From Phycisphaerae bacterium (GTDB taxonomy: Bacteria; Planctomycetota; Phycisphaerae; Tepidisphaerales; Tepidisphaeraceae): 30,308 nucleotides of DNA. The notes below the pieces were generated by a model that was not told where the DNA came from, made no database searches, and saw only the letters and a program-made list of their open reading frames with translations. Shown here piece by piece: positions 9,254 to 16,098 of this stretch. The DNA lies in the NCBI GenBank assembly GCA_030448225.1, contig JAUJNJ010000005.1, positions 1 to 30,308 of the forward strand, written 5' to 3'. A program made the translations under genes and the position numbers. Positions within the stretch are counted from its first letter, which is position 1. Every line of letters begins with the position of its first letter.

Positions 9254-9657
9254 TCACTTCCACTTCGTCACCGTCACGCGGGTTCCTGGCCGACCGTGCT
9301 GGCGATGTCGAACTCGTTCACAGCTTGGAGCCGCTGAGGCCCAGGCCCATGCCGCCGCCGCTCGTGTAGCCGTCGGTCAGGGCGAGGACAGGTCCGGGAT
9401 GCCGGGGCCCTGGTCCTCGAACGTGAGGCGGATGCCCTTGCGCGAGCCCGCGACCGCCTCGAGGCGGCAGGTGCCGCCGCCGCCGTGCTCGAGCGTGTTG
9501 CGCGCCAGTTCGCTGGCGGCGGTGACGATCTTCGTCTGGTCGATGAGGCTGAAGCCGAGTCCGGCCGCCACGCCGCGCACCGTTGTCGCACCTGCACGAC
9601 GTCGGTGGACGTGCGGATCGGCGGCGATCGGGCGGCGGCAGAACTGGTCATCGGCAA
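9254..9657 (-). CDS. rsbT: RsbT-like switch serine/threonine protein kinase, frameshifted
   Basis: The start is ATG at 9657-9655 (MPMTSSAAARSPPIRTSTDV), with GAGGACGGAG about 9 bases upstream. The reading frame changes near 9590. It continues RGVAAGLGFSLIDQTKIVTA, N-box SELARNTLEHGGGG, and DQGPGIPDL in the ATP lid region. After another missing base near 9390 come TDGYTSGGGMGLGLSGSK and NEFDIASTVGQ. Restoring one base near 9289 gives the end GTRVTVTKWK with the stop at 9256-9254. About 134 aa is the usual RsbT length. RsbT binds the stressosome, phosphorylates RsbR and RsbS, and on release switches on a downstream partner. No RsbU is encoded nearby; the adjacent ATPase-phosphatase and fusion kinase are the likely partners. 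The start overlaps the probable end of rsbS. Confidence 0.85.
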
Positions 9658-10093
9658 CGTCTCCGTCCTCGGCCCCGGGATCCGCCGCGCCGCCGCCGCC
9701 CCCGCCCCCTGCCGCCGCCGCGCTCGTGGTACTCGGCGGCGCCAGCTCGGCCCGGAGCAGCTCCATCCCCCGCTCGACGGTCAGCGCGGTGCACGCCCGC
9801 CAGCGACATGCCCAGCTCCACGAGCGTGATCGCCACCGCCGGCCGCATGCCGGTGACGACCGTCCGCGCGTCGAGCACGCGCGACATCTGGGCGATGTTC
9901 GCCAGCATGCGTCCGATGAACGAGTCGACCATGTCGAGCGACGAGATGTCGATCAGCACGCCCCGGGACCCGGTGCGGGAGATCAGGTTCGTCAGGTCGT
10001 CCTGGAGCGTCATCGCCAGGCGGTCGTGCATGTCGACCTGGATCGTGACGAGCAGGAAGTCGCCCATCCGCAAAGGATCGGGATGCGGTCCAC
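9654..10093 (-). CDS. rsbS: RsbS-like STAS-domain stressosome scaffold, frameshifted
   Basis: The GTG at 10093-10091 has GGAGGG 5 bases upstream and begins VDRIPIL. After an extra base near 10075 the STAS domain reads RMGDFLLVTIQVDMHDRLAM, LQDDLTNLISRTGSRGVL, IDISSLDMVDSFIGRMLANI, VLDARTVVTGMRPAVAITLV and ELGMSLAGV. The Ser pair in DISSLD lies where RsbS proteins are phosphorylated by RsbT. A second frame change near 9797 leads to TVERGMELLRAELAPP and a Gly-rich tail. The stop is inferred as TGA at 9656-9654, overlapping the rsbT ATG, the usual tight coupling in rsbRST operons, but it needs one further frame change. The size (about 146 aa) is slightly longer than typical RsbS because of the tail. 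RsbS forms the stressosome core with RsbR and sequesters RsbT. Confidence 0.85.
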
Positions 10094-11044
10094 GGCGGCC
10101 CTCCGGGTGTAGGAGGTCGGGGGTCGGGGGTGGTCGTCGGGGCGGACCCGCTGGACGCCGATTGCTGCTGCTGTTGCTGCTGGCGGACGACGCGCATGCC
10201 GCGGCGGTGCAGGGCGCGCGAACGCGTCGGCGAGCGACGCCTTGGTGATCACGTCCTTCAGGTCGACGCCGAGGTGCACGATCGTCTGGGCGATCTGCGG
10301 GCGGATGCCGCTGATGATGCAGTCGGCGCCCATCAGCCGGGCCGCGGTCACGGTCTTGATCAGGTGCTGGGCGACGAGCGTGTCGACCGTCGGCACGCCG
10401 GTGATGTCGAGGATCGCGATCTCGGCGCCGGTCTCGACGATGCGGTTCAGCAGGCTCTCCATCACGACCTGCGTCCGCCCGCTGTCGAGCGTGCCGATCA
10501 TCGGCAGGGCCAGGATGCCCTCCCAGAGCTTCACGACCGGCGTCGAGAGTTCCATCACCTCCTGCTGCTGGCGGTTGATGACCTCCTCGCGCGTGCGCTG
10601 GTAGACCTCGACGGTGTAGAGCCCGAGCTTGTCGAGCAGGAGCGTGGCCGCCCACGACTCCTCGGCCAGCGCCTGCGCGTCGGCCGGGCCGATCGCCTGG
10701 CGGAGTCGGGCGAGCAGCGGCTGCTTGAACGAGAAGACGAACGTGGCGATCTCGGTGGGCGTGAACCCCTGCTGCGTGCGCGACTCGGTCAGCCCGCGGA
10801 GCAGGTCCCGCACCGGCTCCCACGCCTCGGACTCGACGTCGCCCGCGCCGCCGCCGCCGCCGCGTGCGATCGCCTCGCGGAACAGGCCCAGGAACTCGCG
10901 CGACTGCTCGCGCAGGTCCGACTCCTTGATCAGGTCGTCGCGGCGCGTGCCGGCGGCGGCCTGCTCCTTGAGCCAGTCCGTCAGCAGGTCCGGCTCGTGA
11001 CGCCGGACGACCTCGGCGATTCGCGACACTCCGTTCACGGCCAC
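10094..11044 (-). CDS. rsbR: RsbR-like stressosome sensor/scaffold protein
   Basis: The GTG at 11044-11042 has AGAAGGAGA about 6 bases upstream, and the frame then stays clean to about 10215. The N-terminal helical domain (EVVRRHEPDLLTDWLKEQ, LREQSREFLGLFREAI, FVFSFKQPLLARLRQA) resembles RsbRD-type sensor domains. A linker helix (VYQRTREEVINRQQQEVMEL) leads to the STAS domain: PVVKLWEGILALPMIGTLDS, AEIAILDITGVPTVDTLVA, CIISGIRPQIAQTIVHLGVD and LKDVITKASLADAFA. Threonines lie in GVPTVDT and IAQT, where RsbR proteins are modified by RsbT. A 2-base loss near 10210 shifts the frame to LHRRGMRVVR, followed by a run of seven Gln. No stop codon exists in any minus frame between 10215 and the rsbS start, so the true C-terminus is unclear. 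First gene of the operon; its signal is unknown. Confidence 0.88.
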
Positions 11045-11807
11045 GCGCGGTCTCCTTCTGTTCGCACGCGCGCCCGCCGGGCACCGGCGAACCCCCCCGC
11101 GCGCGCCGGCCGTCGCGGGGACGGCCGACTTCACATCTCGTACGGGCCGGACTATACGGTTTCTCCTGCGAAACTGTCGACCGCGCAATTCGCCCGGTCG
11201 GGCCCGCCGGCCGTCGCGCGGCGTCGGCCCGTCGCGCGCGCTGCGGCGCCCCCCGTCACCGCCCGCGCGGGCGTCGCGCCCGCTCGCGATCGGCGGCGGC
11301 GGCGTGGCGCGGCGTCGCCGCCAAAGGATTCGGGCGATTCTTTGTAGAAACCGGGTCCGCCGCAGAACACGGCCCGCCGGCCCCGGTAGAGTGAGGCGAG
11401 CGAGCGTTCCAACGCGGAAAACGCGGCGGGGCGTGCGACGCCGGCGCCGCCGCGTCTCGCGAGGCCGCGCAGGTCAACCCCCGCGGGGCGAGGCGTTCGT
11501 ATGAAAATCGTTCCGATCTCGGGTCGGCGCGCGAGCGCGGCCGGTCGGCGGCGGCGGGGGGTTAGACTTCGGACGCGCAGGCGTCCGACCCTTCGAGACG
11601 GAGAGGCGACGCGTCGGACAAACGCCCATCGCGTGGCGCGTCGGGTGAAACCCACGGAGTGTGACCGCCCGTGCGCGGCCCGGCCACTTCAGCGGCCGTG
11701 ATTGGCCGCACGCGCTCGCGTCAGAAGTAAAATGCCCCGCGGCGCGCGTCTGCTCGACTCGCGCGTGCCGTCGGGGCGGAACATCATTCAGGCGAAGGAG
11801 TGAACGC
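11045..11807. other. Divergent intergenic region, 763 bp, between rsbR and the GH2 gene
   Basis: No convincing gene is seen. Open frames are Arg/Ala-rich and lack protein-like motifs. It contains a candidate rsbR promoter (11151-11180) and, closer to the GH2 gene, an AT-rich patch with TAAAAT (11728-11733) that could be a -10 box, although TTGGCC upstream is 20 bp away, too far for a good match. Confidence 0.5.
11151..11180 (-). promoter_or_regulatory. Candidate sigma-70-like promoter for the stressosome operon
   Basis: On the minus strand, TCGACA (11180-11175) and TATAGT (11156-11151) are separated by 18 bp. Each matches the -35/-10 consensus at five of six positions. The predicted start would lie near 11144, giving a leader of about 100 nt before the rsbR GTG. 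Evidence is by motif only. Confidence 0.45.
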
Positions 11808-14147
11808 ATGGAACGACGACGGAAACGGAATTCGATCGGGTTCAAGGCGCTCGTGGCCCTCACGCTGTCGGTGTCGGTGTCGGCGGCGTCGACGGTCGTC
11901 GCGCAACAGCCGGCCGCGGGCGACGACGCCGCGCCGGCGGCGGGCGACTGGCAGCCGAAGACGGCGGCCCTGATGACGCGCTGGGCGAAGCACGTCTCGC
12001 CCGACAAGGCGCTGCCGGAGTACCCGCGGCCGCAACTCGTCCGCAAGGACTGGCACAACCTCAACGGCCTGTGGGAGTACGCGATCCGCCCCAAGGGCGA
12101 GCCGCGGCCCGCGAAGCTAGACGGGCAGATCCTCGTGCCGTTCCCGGCCGAGTCGGCGCTGTCGGGCGTGATGAAGGAGGTCGGCCCCGACAACCGCCTC
12201 TGGTACCGCCGCACGTTCACCGTGCCGCAGGGGTGGGGCGAGCGGCGGGTGCTGCTGCACTTCGGCGCGGTCGACTGGGACGCGACCGTCACCGTCAACG
12301 GCACCGAGCTCGGCTCGCACAAGGGCGGGTACGACCCGTTCTCGTTCGACGTCACCGACGTGCTGAAGAAGGGGGACGGCGCGCGGCAGGAGATCGTCGT
12401 CAGCGTCTGGGACCCGAGCGACGCCGGCTTCCAGCCGCGCGGCAAGCAGGTCCGCAAGCCGGGCGGCATCTTCTACACGCCGGCGACGGGCATCTGGCAG
12501 ACCGTGTGGCTCGAACCGGTCGCGCCGGCGCGGGTCGACTCGCTGAAGATCGTCCCCGACGTCGACAAGGGCGAGGTCCGCATCACCGCGAACGCCGGCG
12601 GCGAGCCGCCGGCCCGCGCGAGCGTGAAGGTCACGGTCCTCGACGCCGGGCGCGAGGTCGCCACCGCCAGCGGCCCGTTCGCGCGGGAGATGGTGATCAA
12701 GGTCCCCGACGCCAAGCTCTGGACGCCCGAGACGCCGCACCTGTACGACCTGCGCGTCAGCGTCGAGGGCGGCGGCGGCGGGGCGGCGGACGCGGTCGAC
12801 TCGTACTTCGGCATGCGGAAGGTCTCGCTCGGCAAGGACGAGCGGGGCATCACCCGCATCATGCTCAACAACAAGTTCGTCTTCCAGTACGGCCCGCTCG
12901 ACCAGGGGTACTGGCCCGACGGCATCTACACGGCGCCGACCGACGCGGCGCTGAAGTACGACATCGAGATCACGAAGGAACTCGGCTTCAACATGGCCCG
13001 CAAGCACGTGAAGGTCGAGCCGGCCCGCTGGTACTACTGGGCCGACAAGCTCGGCCTGCTCGTCTGGCAGGACATGCCCAGCGGCGAGAAGTCGATCGGC
13101 GCCAACGACCCCGACATCGTGCGCACGCCCGAGTCGGCGCAGAACTTCGAGCACGAGCTGGGGCGGATGATCACCGCGTTCGGCAACCACCCGAGCATCG
13201 TCATGTGGGTGCCGTTCAACGAGGGGTGGGGCCAGTACGACACGGCCCGCGTGATCGAGTACGCGAAGCGGCTCGACCCGTCGCGCCTCGTCAACAACGC
13301 CAGCGGGTGGACCGACCGCGGCGTGGGCGACGTGATCGACATGCACAAGTACCCCAACCCCGGCTCGCCCCGGCCCGAGGCGAACCGCGCCGCGGTGCTC
13401 GGCGAGTTCGGCGGGCTGGGGCTGCCGGTCGAGGGGCACACGTGGCTGGCGAAGGGGAACTGGGGCTACAAGAGCTACAGCACCAAGCAGGGCCTGGAGG
13501 ACGCGTACCTCGTGCTGCTCCGCCGGCTGCACCCGCTCGTGGGAAACCCCGGGCTGTCGGCCGCGGTCTACACGCAGACGACGGACGTGGAGGTCGAGGT
13601 CAACGGGATCCTCACGTACGACCGTGAGGTGATCAAGATGGACAAGGCCCGCCTCGCCGACGCCCACCGCCGCCTCTACGGCCCGCCGCCGGAGCGGGTG
13701 ACGCTCATGACCGACGCGTCGGCCGAGGCGCAGACCTGGCAGTACACGTTCGAGCGACCGGCCGGCGACGCGTGGACGAAGCCCGACTTCGACGCCGCCG
13801 CCTGGCGGAGCGGCCCGGCCGGGTTCGGCACGGCGGGCACGCCCGGCGGCGTGATCCGCACCGAGTGGAACACGCCCGAGATCTGGGTGCGCCGCGAGTT
13901 CGAGATCCCGGCCGGCACGAGCTTCAAGGAGCCCGCGCTGGTGATGCATCACGACGAGGACGCCGAGGTCTACCTCAACGGCGTGCCCGCGGCCGCCGCG
14001 ACCGGGCACGTGAACGGCTACGAGGAGTTCCCGATCAGCGCCGAGGCCCGCGCCGCGCTCAAGCCGGGCCGGAACGTGATCGCGATCCACTGCAAGCAGA
14101 CCGCCGGCGGCCAGTACATCGACGCCGGCCTCGTCGACACGAAGTGA
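11808..14147 (+). CDS. Secreted glycoside hydrolase family 2 (beta-galactosidase/glucuronidase-like)
   Basis: The ATG at 11808 is preferred over the longer open frame because AAGGAG lies 8 bases upstream and a signal peptide follows: MERRRKRNS, a hydrophobic core (LVALTLSVSVSAAST) and a likely cleavage near VVAQQ. The 779-aa protein has a GH2 sugar-binding domain (NLNGLWEYAI, NRLWYRRTFTVP, GGYDPFSFDVTDVL, TGIWQTVWLEPV), an immunoglobulin-like domain, and a TIM barrel with the acid/base Glu472 in PFNEGWGQYD and the nucleophile Glu533 in LGEFGG. The last 150 residues form a second beta-rich domain (WQYTFERPAGDAW, WVRREFEIPAG, HHDEDAEVYLNGVPAA) resembling a carbohydrate-binding module. It should release sugars from beta-glycosides outside the cytoplasm; the exact substrate cannot be told. 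No frameshifts are seen. It has its own terminator and appears monocistronic. Confidence 0.93.
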   Translation: MERRRKRNSIGFKALVALTLSVSVSAASTVVAQQPAAGDDAAPAAGDWQPKTAALMTRWAKHVSPDKALPEYPRPQLVRKDWHNLNGLWEYAIRPKGEPRPAKLDGQILVPFPAESALSGVMKEVGPDNRLWYRRTFTVPQGWGERRVLLHFGAVDWDATVTVNGTELGSHKGGYDPFSFDVTDVLKKGDGARQEIVVSVWDPSDAGFQPRGKQVRKPGGIFYTPATGIWQTVWLEPVAPARVDSLKIVPDVDKGEVRITANAGGEPPARASVKVTVLDAGREVATASGPFAREMVIKVPDAKLWTPETPHLYDLRVSVEGGGGGAADAVDSYFGMRKVSLGKDERGITRIMLNNKFVFQYGPLDQGYWPDGIYTAPTDAALKYDIEITKELGFNMARKHVKVEPARWYYWADKLGLLVWQDMPSGEKSIGANDPDIVRTPESAQNFEHELGRMITAFGNHPSIVMWVPFNEGWGQYDTARVIEYAKRLDPSRLVNNASGWTDRGVGDVIDMHKYPNPGSPRPEANRAAVLGEFGGLGLPVEGHTWLAKGNWGYKSYSTKQGLEDAYLVLLRRLHPLVGNPGLSAAVYTQTTDVEVEVNGILTYDREVIKMDKARLADAHRRLYGPPPERVTLMTDASAEAQTWQYTFERPAGDAWTKPDFDAAAWRSGPAGFGTAGTPGGVIRTEWNTPEIWVRREFEIPAGTSFKEPALVMHHDEDAEVYLNGVPAAAATGHVNGYEEFPISAEARAALKPGRNVIAIHCKQTAGGQYIDAGLVDTK

Positions 14148-14210
14148 CGCGATCGGACGGGAGCACCGGACGTCAACGGCGACGTTCACCGATAACCGAC
14201 GATGAGACGC

Positions 14211-14242
14211 GCGGGGGAGAGGGCCATCGCCCTCTCCCCCGC
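14211..14242 (+). terminator. Strong hairpin terminator after the GH2 gene
   Basis: A perfect 14-bp stem (GCGGGGGAGAGGGC and its complement) with a 4-nt CATC loop begins 63 bp after the GH2 stop. The following sequence GTCGTTAG has only a short T content. The stem strength and position fit a terminator, possibly bidirectional. Confidence 0.75.
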
Positions 14243-14525
14243 GTCGTTAGCGGCGGGAGGAGAAGATTGAGGATCACCGGCGACGTGCGACGCTTCAGGC
14301 GACCGAGCGACGACGCTCAGACCCGCGTTGCACGGGATGTGACCATCGACGCGCACCGCGTAACCGGGAGCGACGGACGCGCGGCGGGGAGAGGGCGCCG
14401 CACCACCGGCGTTCCCGCTTTAGCGGGGCCGTCTCGTGGGAGTAATACGGGGCCCGTAGACCGCGGTCCCGGGAAGCACCCGCGCGTCCGAGCGGGCGAA
14501 ACGACGGACCGTCGCCGAAACCCGA

Positions 14526-15074
14526 TCAGTGCTGCGGCGGGGGCGACGCCGCCATCGCCGCCTTGCGGCGTTCGAGGTCGTCGCGGAGGAACCGCTTGAA
14601 CGTCGGCAGGCCCTCGCGTTCCCACGCGCCCTCGATCGCCTCGGCGCAGAGGCGGTTCTTCTCCATGAGTTCCAGGAACGGCTTCTCGTCGCGCGAGCCG
14701 GGCTTGGGGCGGACGTGGCCGTCGTGCGTGTCGGCGCGGAGCAGGTAGCCGCGGCCGTCGGGCGCGCGGTCGACGACGAGCTTCATGTGCGGGTAGCTGC
14801 GGTTGCCGAGGCGCAGGCTGTAGCGGCGGGGGCGGTGCCCGCCGGGGGCGTGGGCGGCGGCGGCGTGGCCGTTGGCGGCCGCCTCGCGCTCGAAGACGTT
14901 GCTCTCGAACAGGTCCGCCTCGCCGGTCGCGCGCAGGACCTGGAGCTTGGCCCGCACGGCCGACGGCGTGCCGGCGGGGACGCCGCCCGCGCCCGGCGGG
15001 CCGTCGTACGCGTGCAGCAGGTACGTCTCGATCGCCCGCCAGAGTGCCGTCGAGGCCGGCTTGTGCCAATCCAT
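14526..15074 (-). CDS. Hypothetical protein, 182 aa
   Basis: The ATG at 15074-15072 (MDWHKPASTALWRAIETYLL) has AGAGGGGA about 7 bases upstream, and the stop is at 14528-14526. The frame continues upstream to 15536, but that part is antisense to the response regulator. Visible segments are VRAKLQVLRATGEADLFESN, a low-complexity Ala/His stretch, a conserved-looking core (RRYSLRLGNRSYPHMKLVVD, GYLLRADTHDGHVRPKPG) and a helical C-terminus (LELMEKNRLCAEAIEGAW, FKRFLRDDLERRKAAM). It has no signal peptide or transmembrane segment and no frameshift. I recognise no family. The core reads like a small beta domain followed by helices. It is divergent from the response regulator at 15169, sharing an AT-rich promoter region, so the two may be co-regulated. 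Confidence 0.75.
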   Translation of the reverse strand: MDWHKPASTALWRAIETYLLHAYDGPPGAGGVPAGTPSAVRAKLQVLRATGEADLFESNVFEREAAANGHAAAAHAPGGHRPRRYSLRLGNRSYPHMKLVVDRAPDGRGYLLRADTHDGHVRPKPGSRDEKPFLELMEKNRLCAEAIEGAWEREGLPTFKRFLRDDLERRKAAMAASPPPQH

Positions 15075-15132
15075 GGTGCAGTCCCCTCTGAGGCTCGCGT
15101 CCACGCGCGGGCCGCCTTGATCCCGTGCCGCG

Positions 15133-15143
15133 TCTATTATAAC
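15133..15143. promoter_or_regulatory. AT-rich -10-like site in the divergent promoter region
   Basis: An isolated AT-rich patch, TCTATTATAAC, lies in otherwise about 70% GC sequence between divergent genes. On the minus strand it contains an exact TATAAT (15141-15136) for the 182-aa gene. On the plus strand it contains TATAAC for the response regulator, with TTGATC 15 bp upstream at 15117-15122. No good minus-strand -35 is seen. Confidence 0.4.
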
Positions 15144-15168
15144 AGAGGCGACCTTGAGGAGGCGCGGG

Positions 15169-15664
15169 ATGAGCGAAAGCACGGACGGGCACCCCGGCGA
15201 CAACGGCCGGACGACGACGCGGGCGGCGGCGGCGATGCCGCCGGCGGCGACGCTGCGGCTGGCGACGGCGCCGCCGGCGAGGGCACGTCGTCGCCGCAGG
15301 TGCTCGTGGTGGAGGACGACCCGGAGATCAACCTGCTCGTCGGTGCCTACGCGCAGCTCGCCGGCTTCGAGTACCGCGCCCACACCGGCAAGCGCCGCCG
15401 CCCTGGCCGAGGTGAGCCGCCGCAAGCCGCGGGTGATCGTGCTGGACCTGATGCTGCCCGACCTCGACGGGCTGGAGGTCTGCCGCCGCGTGAAGAGCGA
15501 GCGGGGCAACGCCGACCTGCCGGTGATCATCCTCACCGCGCTGGAGAGCGAGGCGTCGCCCGCCGCGGCGCGCTGAGTGCGGCGCGGCGGAGTGTCTGAC
15601 CAAGCCGTTCGACCCCGACGTCCTGATGCGCGTGATCGCCCGCCACGCCGCCCGCCTGGGATGA
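15169..15664 (+). CDS. Single-domain response regulator, frameshifted
   Basis: The ATG at 15169 (MSESTDGHPGDNGRTTTRA) has GAGGA 8 bases upstream. A low-complexity Ala-rich N-terminal tail precedes the receiver. The frame changes near 15250, giving QVLVVEDDPEINLLVGAYAQ. An extra A near 15390 then returns the frame, giving ALAEVSRRKPRVIVLDLMLP with the phospho-acceptor Asp, followed by DLDGLEVCRRVKS and ADLPVIILTALES. An extra C near 15560 gives CGAAECLTKPFDPDVLMRVI, carrying the conserved Lys, and the stop is at 15662-15664. All receiver landmarks (acidic pair, Asp, Thr, Lys) are present. No output domain follows, so it is CheY-like and probably acts by protein contact or in a phosphorelay with one of the nearby kinases. 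Confidence 0.82.
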
Positions 15665-16098
15665 ATCGACCCGACTCCCGTCTTTCGAGAAGGCAGTTTC
15701 ATTCGCAGGACCCGCCGCGACGCGGGTGGGCCGCTGGTGCGACGTGACCAAGGCACCACCTCCCTGCCCGGGGCCCGTCGTCCTCATCTTCCTCATCGTC
15801 CGGGTCGTCAACGTCGACCTGTACCGCGTATCCGTCGGCTGAGACGAAGAGTACCGCTGTTGTCGGAACTCGAGATCCAGTGAATGTCACCTCCATCCCG
15901 CTGCGCGTCGTCGCATTCGCTGCAGTACATCACCTTGCGGACCCCGACGTCGTGGCGGGCTTTCCTCCCACCGTCAAACGTCGGTCGGCCGGGATCGTTC
16001 CTTTGGTTTTCTCCGCGACCGCTCCTCTCGTGATCACCCGACTTGGCTCTGACCAAGACGATGTTCTCCCAAGCCGGAAACGACGTTCTCTCCGTCGA
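15665..16098. other. Intergenic, 434 bp, with a possible small broken minus-strand ORF
   Basis: Two overlapping minus-strand frames read protein-like sequence. One (16056-15808) contains KVMYCSECDDAQRDGGDIHW. The other (15896-15699) contains LFVSADGYAVQVDVDDPDDE followed by EDEDDGP. Joined by one frame change near 15850 they would form a small acidic protein with a CxxC pair. No ribosome binding site stands out. This may be a real small gene broken by an indel, a decayed fragment, or chance. Confidence 0.3.

Noticed and set aside
4208..9657. Pseudogenisation of the stressosome operon
   Set aside because: Active-site and structural motifs are all retained across the frame changes, and the indels are single bases in GC-rich contexts, also seen in unrelated neighbouring genes.
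9648..11084. Single 478-codon minus frame covering both RsbR and RsbS regions
   Set aside because: Only its last part (RsbS STAS) reads as protein. Over RsbR it is an out-of-frame shadow, so it is not evidence by itself for an RsbR-RsbS fusion.
11152..11655. 167-codon minus-strand open frame upstream of rsbR
   Set aside because: It is Arg/Ala-rich without motifs, overlaps the candidate promoter and has no ribosome binding site.
12117..14189. 690-codon minus-strand open frame opposite the GH2 gene
   Set aside because: It is the antisense shadow of a clean, motif-rich GH2 coding sequence. Composition is Arg/Val/Asp-heavy with no domain motifs, as expected from high-GC antisense frames.
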